A stretch of DNA of 64,000 nt, from contig NZ_JANAFB010000002.1 in NCBI RefSeq assembly GCF_024199905.1, forward strand, positions 106,720 through 170,719. Reading direction: 5' to 3'. Origin of the DNA: Rothia santali (lineage in GTDB: Bacteria; Actinomycetota; Actinomycetes; Actinomycetales; Micrococcaceae). A program made the position numbers and the translations under genes. Shown one piece after another: positions 46,841-64,000 of the stretch. Numbering within the stretch: position 1 is the stretch's first letter; every line of letters starts with the position of its first letter. The notes below the pieces were generated by a model that saw only the letters and a list, made by a program, of their open reading frames with translations, ran no database searches and was not told the origin of the DNA.

Positions 46841-47022
46841 CGGCGGGAGAGCCCCGGTCAGCCGGGCGCCGAAGGAGCAAACCCTCCCCGGGAAACTCTC
46901 AGGCCCACGAACCGTCACGCCAGGCGACTCTGGAAAGGGGCCCCGTGGTCCCGCCGAAGGGGCAAGGGCGCGGACCCGTTCGTCCGCTCCCGAAACTCTC
47001 AGGTCACGTACAGAGTGGGGAG
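46841..47022 (+). promoter_or_regulatory. Tandem glycine riboswitch
   Basis: Two glycine aptamers upstream of gcvP. Aptamer 1: GGCGGGAGAG, GCCGAAGGAGCAAA, GGGAAACTCTCAGGC and GGCGACTCTGGAAAG. Aptamer 2: CCGCCGAAGGGGCAAGG, CCGAAACTCTCAGGTCACG and ACAGAGTGGGGAGG. The paired order and the short linker fit the cooperative type that switches the glycine cleavage genes on when glycine is abundant. The gcvP ATG follows about 26 bases later, so control of translation or early termination is likely. Confidence 0.95.
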
Positions 47023-47048
47023 GACAGCCCACCTTCGCCGGAGAACAG

Positions 47049-49951
<2,903 letters not shown>

Positions 49952-49955
<4 letters not shown>

Positions 49956-51145
49956 GCGCGGAGACCACCGAGACCGCGGCGGCGCGCCGCACGTCCCTGC
50001 ACGGCGTCCACGAGGAGCTGGCCGCGGTCTTCACCGACTTCGGCGGCTGGGACATGCCGCTGAAGTACGGGAACGACGTCGCCGAGCACCGCGCGGTGCG
50101 CTCCGCCGCGGGCCTGTTCGACCTGTCCCACATGGGTGAGATCCGGGTGACGGGCCCCGAGGCGAGCGCCCTGCTGGACCACGCCCTGGTCTCCTCCTTC
50201 GGCGGCCTGGCCGTGGGTCGGGCCAAGTACTCGGTCATGGCCGACGCCCGCGGCGGGATCGTCGACGACCTCATCACCTACCGGCTCGGGGAGCGGGAGT
50301 TCCTCGTGGTCCCCAACGCCGCCAACGCCGGGGCGGTGCTCCGGGAGCTGACCGTGCGCGGCGGGGGCTTCGAGGCCTCGGTCCGCGACGAGTCGGGGAC
50401 GACGGCGCTGATCGCCCTGCAGGGCCCGGTCGCGGCCGCGGTCCTGGGCCGCGTGCTCGAGGAGCTGCACCTGGCGGACGGCGGCTCCGAGCTGTCCGGG
50501 CTGCGGTACTACGCGGCGGCCCCCGCCCGGGTCGCCGGCCACGAGGTCCTGCTGGCCCGCACCGGTTACACCGGCGAGGACGGCTTCGAGCTGTACCTGC
50601 CCGCCGGGGAGGCCGAGGGGCTGTGGCGGGCGCTCGCGGAGGCCGGCGAGGCCGACGGCGTCGTGCCCGCGGGGCTCGCGGCCCGGGACTCCCTGCGGCT
50701 CGAGGCGGGCATGCCGCTGTACGGGCACGAGCTCGGCCCGGACGTCTCGCCGTGCGAGGCGGGGCTCGAGCGCATGGTGGGCGCCGCGCTGAAGGCCAAG
50801 GGGGCGTTCGTGGGGCGGGAGGCACTGGCCGCCGCCCTGGAGGCCGCAGGGGATCCCGGCGCGCGGACCCTGGTCGGGCTGCGCGGGCTGGGCAAGCGGC
50901 CCGCTCGCGCCGGCGCGGTGCTGCTGGAGCCGGCGGACACGGATCCCTCGGGGGAACGGGGTGGCCGGCGCGCGGTCGGCGTCGTGACCTCGGGGATCCC
51001 CTCGCCGACGCTGGGGCACCCCGTCGCGATGGCGCTGGTCGAGAGGCGCTTCGCCGAGCCGGGGCTCGTGCTGCCCGTCGAGATTCGCGGTCGCGCCGCC
51101 GAGTTCGAGGTCGTTCCCCTGCCGTTCTACCGGCCGGGGCGCTGA
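49952..51145 (+). CDS. gcvT: Aminomethyltransferase (glycine cleavage T-protein)
   Basis: Transfers the methylene group from aminomethyl-lipoyl-H protein to tetrahydrofolate. 397 residues: [33 protein letters not shown], the Arg/Asp folate site in [15 protein letters not shown], and [22 protein letters not shown] 49952 overlaps the gcvP stop by 4 bases. gcvH, usually nearby, is not in this window, so the H-protein must be encoded elsewhere. A glycine-tolerant GC-rich stretch lies in the C-terminal third. Confidence 0.97.
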
Positions 51146-51152
51146 CGACGCC

Positions 51153-51189
51153 GGGGCCCCGGACCGCACCCGAGATCGGCCGGGGCCCC
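51153..51189 (+). terminator. Hairpin between gcvT and sdaA
   Basis: 10-bp stem GGGGCCCCGG/CCGGGGCCCC (51153-51162 with 51180-51189). No T run, so read-through into sdaA is possible. Confidence 0.5.
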
Positions 51190-51293
51190 GCTCTCGATCC
51201 GCCGCGTCACCCTCACCCACACCACCCCCACCGCGACGCCCCGCCTCCAGCACACCGCACCACGCCACCACCGTTCCCCGGGAGGGCCGAGAC

Positions 51294-52733
51294 ATGAACG
51301 CCACCGACATCAGCGTCTTCGACCTGTTCAGCATCGGCGTGGGGCCCTCGAGCTCCCACACCGTCGGTCCCATGCGGGCCGCCAACCGCTTCGTCGCCGA
51401 GCTGATCGAGGCCGGGTCGCTGGCGCGGGTCGCCGACCTCGGCGTCGACCTCTACGGCTCGCTGGCCGCCACGGGCGCCGGGCACGGCACCATGGCGGCC
51501 GTCGTCAAGGGCCTCGCCGGGTGGGAGCCGGAGACCATCGACGTGGCCGCGGCCGAGCGTCAGATGGCGCGGAACCAGGCCACCGGGCGGCTCGTCCTGG
51601 CCGGCCGGGCGCGCACCGGCGGGACCGCCGAGGCCGGGGCCGGGGTCACCGGCCCCGAGGTCGAGCTCTGCGAGACCTCCATGACCCTGCGCCCCCTGAC
51701 CGTGCTCGAGCGGCACACCAACGCCGTGAGGTTCAGGGCCCTCGACGCCGGGGGAGCGGTCCTCGACGAGCGGACCTACTATTCCGTGGGCGGCGGGTTC
51801 GTCATCGAGGAGGGCGAGGAGGCGGCGTCGGGCGACAGCCTCCTCGACGTCCCGCACCCCTACGACTCCGCCGAGCAGCTGGTCTCCCGGGCCACCGAGG
51901 CGGGCATCTCGATCGCCCGGCTCAAGCTCGAGAACGAGCTCACGGCCCGCTCCGAGCAGGAGGTCGAGGAGGGGATCCTGACCATCTACCGGGTCATGCG
52001 GGAGTGCATCGGCTCCTCGCTGGACCGGATCGGCTACCTGCCCGGCGAGCTCAAGGTCCGCTGCCGCGCCGGGCAGTGGCACCGCGACCTGCTCCGGGAG
52101 GACGCCGGGAAGTCGGCCGAGTACGCGATCGACTGGGTCAACCTCATCGCGCTCGCGGTCAACGAGGAGAACGCGTTCGGCGGCCGGGTCGTCACCGCGC
52201 CGACCAACGGCGCGGCGGGGATCCTGCCGGCGGTGCTGCACTACGCGATGAACTACCTCCCGGGCATGCGGACGGCGGGGCGGGTGGCCAAGGCGCGCGC
52301 CGTCGTCGACTTCTTCCTCGCCTCGGCGGCGGTGGGCGCGCTCTACAAGAAGCGGGCCTCGATCTCCGGGGCGGAGGTCGGCTGCCAGGGCGAGGTGGGC
52401 AGCGCGTCGTCGATGGCGGCCGCCGGGCTCGCGCAGGTCATGGGCGGGAGCAACCAGCAGGTCGAGAACGCGGCGGAGATCGCGATGGAGCACAACCTGG
52501 GGCTCACGTGCGACCCGGTGGGCGGGCTCGTGCAGATCCCGTGCATCGAGCGCAACGCGATGGCCGCCGCCAAGGCCGTGAACGCCGCGAAGATCGCGCT
52601 GCGCGGCGACGGCGAGCATAGGGTATCGTTGGACCAGGTGATCGAGACCATGAGGCAGACCGGGGCGGACATGTCCTCCCGCTACAAGGAGACCTCACGC
52701 GGCGGGCTGGCCGTCAACGTCGTCGAGTGCTGA
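51294..52733 (+). CDS. sdaA: L-serine ammonia-lyase (iron-sulfur dependent), single chain
   Basis: Deaminates L-serine to pyruvate with a [4Fe-4S] cluster. 479 residues with fused beta and alpha domains. N-terminal [22 protein letters not shown]; cluster cysteines in [39 protein letters not shown]; glycine-rich [16 protein letters not shown]. The ribosome site is GGGAGGG. Lying 148 bases after gcvT behind a glycine riboswitch, it completes glycine breakdown if serine is formed by GlyA encoded elsewhere. Confidence 0.96.
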   Translation: MNATDISVFDLFSIGVGPSSSHTVGPMRAANRFVAELIEAGSLARVADLGVDLYGSLAATGAGHGTMAAVVKGLAGWEPETIDVAAAERQMARNQATGRLVLAGRARTGGTAEAGAGVTGPEVELCETSMTLRPLTVLERHTNAVRFRALDAGGAVLDERTYYSVGGGFVIEEGEEAASGDSLLDVPHPYDSAEQLVSRATEAGISIARLKLENELTARSEQEVEEGILTIYRVMRECIGSSLDRIGYLPGELKVRCRAGQWHRDLLREDAGKSAEYAIDWVNLIALAVNEENAFGGRVVTAPTNGAAGILPAVLHYAMNYLPGMRTAGRVAKARAVVDFFLASAAVGALYKKRASISGAEVGCQGEVGSASSMAAAGLAQVMGGSNQQVENAAEIAMEHNLGLTCDPVGGLVQIPCIERNAMAAAKAVNAAKIALRGDGEHRVSLDQVIETMRQTGADMSSRYKETSRGGLAVNVVEC

Positions 52734-53030
52734 GGCCGCGGGCCGCGCTCCGACGGACGCCCCGTCCTGCTCTGCGCCCTGTGGACAACGCGCGTCCGGT
52801 GGTGTACCGTGAATATTTGCGCTTTCCCTAACTCTTTGTGCCTTCATATAGCGGTGGGTACAACTGATGGATCCAGCTCACGTTTCCAGGCCAGCAGACC
52901 ACCGACTCCCACGCACCCTCCCGCCCTCGCGGCCCCCGTGCGTGCTGAAGAGAGGTCGGCCGTGGCGTGAGTCGACAACCGGATCCGGGCTAGCCCGTGT
53001 ACACACACGTTACGTGGAAGGATCCATATC
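52734..53030 (+). promoter_or_regulatory. rpoB upstream region
   Basis: About 300 bases without a gene. An AT-rich patch (52805-52870) holds possible promoters: TTGTGC with TACAAC 17 bases on (52835-52863), or TATAGC around 52848. A purine-rich GAAGGA lies 8 bases before the TTG start. Confidence 0.45.
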
Positions 53031-56546
<3,516 letters not shown>

Positions 56547-56599
56547 ACCCCTCGTCCACCCCAGATCCTTCATACGTTTTTTCAAGAGAAAAGGACCCC

Positions 56600-60496
<3,897 letters not shown>

Positions 60497-60532
60497 CGTC
60501 CCGGCGGCACCCTGCCGCTGACACGCCGGACC

Positions 60533-60577
60533 CCGACGGGCCGGCTCCCCTCCTGGTGAGGGGAGCCGGCCCGTCGG
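60533..60577 (+). terminator. Terminator after rpoC
   Basis: 20-bp perfect stem (60533-60552 with 60558-60577), 5-base loop, then CGTTTAAA. Confidence 0.92.
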
Positions 60578-60629
60578 CGTTTAAAGCCCGACGCCGGCGG
60601 CCCCGACAGGCGCCGCCCGCGTCACCCCG

Positions 60630-60663
60630 GTTCGCATCCCGAACAAGAATTCAACAGGCGAAC
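60630..60663 (+). promoter_or_regulatory. Candidate IclR-type (PcaR-like) operator before pcaH
   Basis: GTTCGCATCCCGAAC (60630-60644) is a 15-bp palindrome with a 5-base centre, the size and GTTCG start of known PcaR/PcaU-class sites. A third CGAAC half-site follows at 60659-60663. TAAGGT at 60674-60679 may be the -10, so a bound regulator would sit at or just upstream of the -35. Confidence 0.5.
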
Positions 60664-60803
60664 ATGTCCGTGGGTAAGGTCGACATGGGCCACGTCACAT
60701 CCGGCGTGTCCCCTCACGCAGTCAGAACCGAGCGACGCAGGGCCGCATCGCACCTTCCCCGCAGGCGCACCCGGCGAGCAGGGCCCACGGAAGGAGCCGT
60801 CAC

Positions 60804-61658
60804 ATGTCATCCGCCACCGAGACCCTCGGCGAGGGTCGGGGCCCGGGCCCGGCCGCAGCGCCGGCCGGGACGGCGTCGGGCCCCGTCGCCTCGTCCGACG
60901 CCGCCGCCGACTCGCAGGCGCGGCTGAGCGAGGAGATGGACCGCGTCCAGCGCGAGTACGCGGCCTCCGCGAGGCGCGAGGACGGTCCCCGCCTCGACTA
61001 CGCCCCCTACCGCAGCTCGGTCCTGCGGCACCCTACCAAGGACCCGCACCACGTGGACCCCGAGCTGATCGAGCTGTCCTCGCCGGCCTTCGGGCACCGC
61101 GACGTCGGGGAGCTCGAGGCGGACCTGACCATCCAGGGCGGGGGAGAGCCCATCGGCGAGCGCATCAAGGTGCGCGGCCGCATCCTGGACTCCGCCGGCC
61201 GCCCGGTGCGCGGACAGCTCGTCGAGGTGTGGCAGGCCAACGCCGCCGGCCGCTACATCCACAAGCGGGACCAGCACCCCGCGCCGATCGACCCGAACTT
61301 CACCGGCGTCGGACGCTGCCTGACCGGGCAGGACGGCTCCTACGAGTTCACCACGATCAAGCCGGGGCCGTATCCGTGGAAGAACCACCGCAACGCGTGG
61401 CGGCCCGCGCACATCCACTTCTCGCTGTTCGGGACCGACTTCACGCAGCGGATCATCACCCAGATGTACTTCCCCGGGGACCCGCTGTTCTCGCTGGACC
61501 CCATCTACCGCTCGATCGTCGACGAGAGCGCCCGCGGGCGCCTGGTCGCGGAGTACGACCACGACGTCTCCGAGCACGAGTGGCTGCTGGGCTACCGCTG
61601 GGACATCGTGCTCGGCGGCAGCAACCGCACCTGGACCGAGCCCGAGGAGGAGCGATGA
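60804..61658 (+). CDS. pcaH: Protocatechuate 3,4-dioxygenase beta subunit
   Basis: Iron-bearing subunit of the intradiol dioxygenase that opens protocatechuate to 3-carboxy-cis,cis-muconate. 284 residues. The Fe(III) ligands are visible: tyrosine in ANAAGRYIHKRD, tyrosine in PGPYPWKNHRNAW, and the two histidines in RPAHIHFSLFG. The first ~50 residues are an Ala/Gly-rich extension. GGAAGGAG precedes the ATG, and its stop overlaps pcaG (ATGA). Confidence 0.97.
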   Translation: MSSATETLGEGRGPGPAAAPAGTASGPVASSDAAADSQARLSEEMDRVQREYAASARREDGPRLDYAPYRSSVLRHPTKDPHHVDPELIELSSPAFGHRDVGELEADLTIQGGGEPIGERIKVRGRILDSAGRPVRGQLVEVWQANAAGRYIHKRDQHPAPIDPNFTGVGRCLTGQDGSYEFTTIKPGPYPWKNHRNAWRPAHIHFSLFGTDFTQRIITQMYFPGDPLFSLDPIYRSIVDESARGRLVAEYDHDVSEHEWLLGYRWDIVLGGSNRTWTEPEEER

Positions 61659-62293
61659 GCCGCGCGCAGGCCCCGACCCCCGTCAGCACCGGCCGCCCCG
61701 TGGCCGACCCGCCCGCCGACCTGACGCCCACCCCGGGCCAGACCATCGGCCCGTTCTACGGCTACGCCCTGCCCTACGAGGGCGGTGAGGCCCTGGTGGA
61801 CCGCGCCGACCCGCGGGCGGTGCGGCTGCACGGCGTCGTGTACGACGGCGCCGGGGACCCCGTCCCGGACTGCCTCCTCGAGATCTGGCAAGCCGACGAG
61901 CACGGGCGGGTGCCCCAGGCCCCCGGCTCGCTGCTGCGGGACGGCTACACCTTCACCGGCTTCGGCCGGGCGGCCGTGGACCGGGCCGGCCGCTACGACT
62001 TCACGACCCTGGAGCCCGGTCCCGCCGCGCCGGGCGGCGCCCCGTACCTCCTGCTCACGGTCTTCGCCCGCGGGCTGCTGGACCGCCTCTTCACGCGGAT
62101 CTACCTGCCCGGGGACGCGGAGGCGCTGCGGGCGGACCCGGTCCTGAGCGGGCTGCCGGAGGACCGGCGCCGCACCCTGGTGGCCGAGCGCGAGCCGGAC
62201 GGCTCGCTGCGCTTCGACGTGCGCCTGCAGGGCGAGGACGAGACCGTCTTCCTGACCTACCCCGGCCAGTCGCGTTACGGGTTCGGGAGGTAG
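61655..62293 (+). CDS. pcaG: Protocatechuate 3,4-dioxygenase alpha subunit
   Basis: Partner of PcaH, 212 residues. It has the same intradiol fold but lacks the iron ligands, as expected for alpha subunits: TPGQTIGPFYGYALPYEGG, CLLEIWQADEHGRVP, FTGFGRAAVDRAGRYDFTTLEPGP and LFTRIYLPGDAEA. ATG 61655 overlaps the pcaH stop by 4 bases. pcaB begins 5 bases after its stop. Confidence 0.96.
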   Translation: MSRAQAPTPVSTGRPVADPPADLTPTPGQTIGPFYGYALPYEGGEALVDRADPRAVRLHGVVYDGAGDPVPDCLLEIWQADEHGRVPQAPGSLLRDGYTFTGFGRAAVDRAGRYDFTTLEPGPAAPGGAPYLLLTVFARGLLDRLFTRIYLPGDAEALRADPVLSGLPEDRRRTLVAEREPDGSLRFDVRLQGEDETVFLTYPGQSRYGFGR

Positions 62294-62298
62294 GCGCG

Positions 62299-63568
62299 GT
62301 GCCGTTCACCGACCTGCTCACGCCCGGCGGGCAGCGCGCGCACGACGTCGTGGGCCCGGCCGCCCTCCTCGACCGCCTGGTCGAGACCGAGGCCGCGTGG
62401 ATCCGCGCCCAGGGGGCGGCCGGCGCGATCGACCCGGGCACGGCGGCCGCCGCCGCGGACCGGTTGGGAACCGGCCGCGACTACGACGCCGCGCGCCTGG
62501 CCGCCGCTGCCGAGGGCGGGGGCAACCCCGTGATCGGGCTGGTCCAGGAGATGCGCGAGCGCGTCGGGGACGCCGCCGCCGGGGGCGACCCCGCCTGGAG
62601 GCCGCTCGTCCATCGGGGCCTGACCAGCCAGGACGTCATGGACACAGCGCTCATGGGCCTGTGTGCCCGGGCGCTGGATCGCGTGCTGGGGGACCTGCTC
62701 GAGGCGGGGGACGCCCTGGCGGTGCTCGCCGAGGAGCACGCGGGCACGCCGCTGCTGGCCCGCACCCTGGCCCAGCCGGCGCTGCCCACGAGCTTCGGGG
62801 CCCGCGCGGGGACGTGGCTCGCGGGGCTCACCGGCGGCGTGCCCCGGCTCCGGAGGGCGCGCGGCGGCGCCGTACTCGCTGGGCGGGGCCGCCGGGACCC
62901 TCGCGGCCCTCGGCGAGTGGGGCGGCCCGACGGCGTCGGCCCCGGGAGCTCGCCGAGCGGCTGGGGGCCGCCTGGGGAGGAGCTGGGACTGGCGGGCGAG
63001 GGGCTCGGGGTCTGGCACACCCGGCGCGGTCCGGTGCAGCGCCTGGCCGAGGCGCTGGCGGAGGCCGCGCAGGCGTGCGCGCGGATCGCCGGCGACGTCG
63101 TGCTGTCCGCGCGGGCGGAGATCGCCGAGCTGTCCGAGCCGGCGGCGCGAGGCCGGGCGGGTCCTCCGCGATGCCGCACAAGCGCAATCCCGTGCTGTCG
63201 GTGCTGATCCGGCGCTCGGGCGTGAGCGCCGGCGCCGCGCTGGGGACGCTGGCCCAGGCGGGGGCCCTCGCCGTCGAGGAGCGGCCGGACCTCGCGTGGC
63301 ACCTGGAATGGGAGCCGCTGCGCTCGGTGGCCCGGCACGGCGTGATCGCGGCGAGCCTGACCCGCGAGCTGGCCGGTGGCCTCGAGGTGCACCCCGAGGC
63401 GATGCGGCGGAACCTCGCGGACCACGGCCCGTCCGGCGGGGACCCGGGCCCGGCGAGGCCGCCCCGATGGCCCGGCGCGCGGCGCGGGACTGGCGGGTCG
63501 TCCGCGCCGTAGACCACGAGACCCGCTCACCGACCCCTTCGACCACCCGAGAGGTGAATGAACGATGA
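62299..63568 (+). pseudogene. pcaB: 3-carboxy-cis,cis-muconate cycloisomerase, frame changes about five times
   Basis: Fumarase/aspartase-superfamily enzyme that lactonises carboxymuconate. The first ~190 codons are normal (FTDLLTPGGQRAHDVV, LVHRGLTSQDVMDTALM, LPTSFGARAGTWLAGL). After ~62860 conserved pieces alternate frames: PYSLGGAAGTLAALGEWG, ELAERLGAAWG, GLGVWHTRRGPVQRLAEALA, then the superfamily signature GGSSAMPHKRNPVLSVLI, and a last frame ending in TGA 63566-63568, which overlaps the pcaD ATG. Every break is near a G or C run. It is either a badly sequenced intact gene or a decayed one; the retained ATGA overlap favours the former. Confidence 0.85.
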
Positions 63569-64000
63569 CAGCACCCACACTCCTGGCAGTCTCCCTCTCC
63601 GGGCGCCGGGCCGGCGACCACGCGCACCAGGAGCACCGCCCGCTGCTGATCGTGGGGCCCTCGCTCGGGACCTCGGTCACGGCGCTGTGGTCCGCGGCCG
63701 CGGAGGACCTCGGCGAGAACTACGAGGTCGTGGGCTGGGAGCTGCCCGGCCACGGGCGGGCCGCCCCGGCCGAGGACAACTTCTCGGTCGCGGACCTGGC
63801 GGAGGCCGTGGCCGGGCTGGCGCGGCGCATCCAGGCCGAGCGCGGAACCCCGAGCGCGCAGTACTACTACGCGGGCGTCTCGGTGGGCGGTGCCGTGGGC
63901 CTCGAGCTCGCGCTGGCCGACGGCGAGGCCCTCGCCGGCCTGGCCGTGATCTGCTCGGGGGCGCGCATCGGCGAGCCCTCGGCGTGGCGGGAGCGCGCCG
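63565..64000 (+). CDS. pcaD: 3-oxoadipate enol-lactonase, N-terminal part (cut by window edge)
   Basis: Alpha/beta-hydrolase that opens 3-oxoadipate enol-lactone. The first 145 codons are present and open to the window end: an oxyanion strand LLIVGPSLGTSVTALW, VVGWELPGHGRAAPAED, and the nucleophile elbow YAGVSVGGAVGLELAL (GVSVGG, with the catalytic serine). ATG 63565 overlaps the pcaB stop. Many actinobacteria fuse this enzyme to carboxymuconolactone decarboxylase (PcaL); whether that holds here cannot be seen. Confidence 0.9.
   Translation, partial: MTAPTLLAVSLSGRRAGDHAHQEHRPLLIVGPSLGTSVTALWSAAAEDLGENYEVVGWELPGHGRAAPAEDNFSVADLAEAVAGLARRIQAERGTPSAQYYYAGVSVGGAVGLELALADGEALAGLAVICSGARIGEPSAWRERA

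Noticed and set aside
46824..47048. Open frame extending gcvP upstream by 75 codons
   Set aside because: It lies entirely in the glycine riboswitch, and the P-protein family N-terminus begins at 47049.

Overview
This window is a very GC-rich, densely coding stretch of an actinobacterial chromosome. Gene content points to the order Micrococcales, probably a Micrococcaceae-like organism (Kocuria/Micrococcus/Arthrobacter relatives); that rank is inference. Reasons: a mycothiol synthase (MshD) domain, the orphan regulator GlnR, a Nudix-phosphatase MutT1, FurA linked to catalase, MaoC-type HadA/HadB dehydratase genes, the order tRNA-Thr, tRNA-Met, hadA, hadB, murB ... tRNA-Trp, secE, nusG, rplK, rplA, rplJ, rplL ... 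rpoB, rpoC, TTG and GTG starts, and many apparently leaderless genes.

Layout. 0-5.5 kb: accessory block with an MFS permease (cut by the window edge), a GntR/FCD regulator, a frame-broken carnitine/choline acyltransferase, a 5'-truncated berberine-bridge-type oxidoreductase and an SseB-like protein. 5.5-10.4 kb: catalase and its FurA regulator, HtpX protease, YajQ, a small unknown ORF, tRNA-Tyr. 10.4-17.6 kb: DHA2 MFS exporter, thioredoxin, AlkA-type glycosylase, DUF2079 membrane protein, DEAD-box RNA helicase. 17.6-25 kb: tRNA-Thr, tRNA-Met, a 36-bp tandem repeat, a thiostrepton-resistance-type rRNA methyltransferase, HadA/HadB, an MFS permease, MurB, a PGPGW membrane protein, then asd and a YtrA-type GntR gene on the other strand. 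25-31.9 kb, minus strand: a single ORF fusing mycothiol synthase to polyphosphate kinase, followed by mutT1, thyA and folA, with glnR upstream. 32-37.2 kb: a membrane protein, a 36-residue membrane peptide, nitrobindin-like and YgfZ-like proteins, phosphofructokinase and aspartate aminotransferase. 37.4-42.1 kb: tRNA-Trp, secE, nusG and the L11/L1 and L10/L7-L12 operons with an L10 leader. 42.4-46.6 kb: a minus-strand operon with two flavin monooxygenase-type enzymes and an MHS permease. 46.8-52.7 kb: tandem glycine riboswitch, gcvP, gcvT and serine dehydratase. 53-60.6 kb: rpoB and rpoC. 60.6-64 kb: pcaHGB and the start of pcaD for protocatechuate breakdown.

How the genes work together. The core is the information-processing superoperon (translation, RNA polymerase), broken between rplL and rpoB by about 11 kb of accessory and metabolic genes. 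The glycine riboswitch, cleavage enzymes and serine dehydratase form a glycine/serine catabolic unit. The mshD-ppk/mutT1/thyA/folA run joins thiol, polyphosphate and nucleotide-pool functions. The pca genes form a tightly overlapping operon behind a candidate IclR-type operator.

Quality caveat. Several genes carry apparent single-base indels in G or C runs (acyltransferase, DHA2 permease, helicase tail, rRNA methyltransferase, pcaB, probably the PGPGW gene). This pattern looks more like sequence error than biology, and function calls for those genes assume the frame is restored. No insertion sequence, prophage or CRISPR array was seen.
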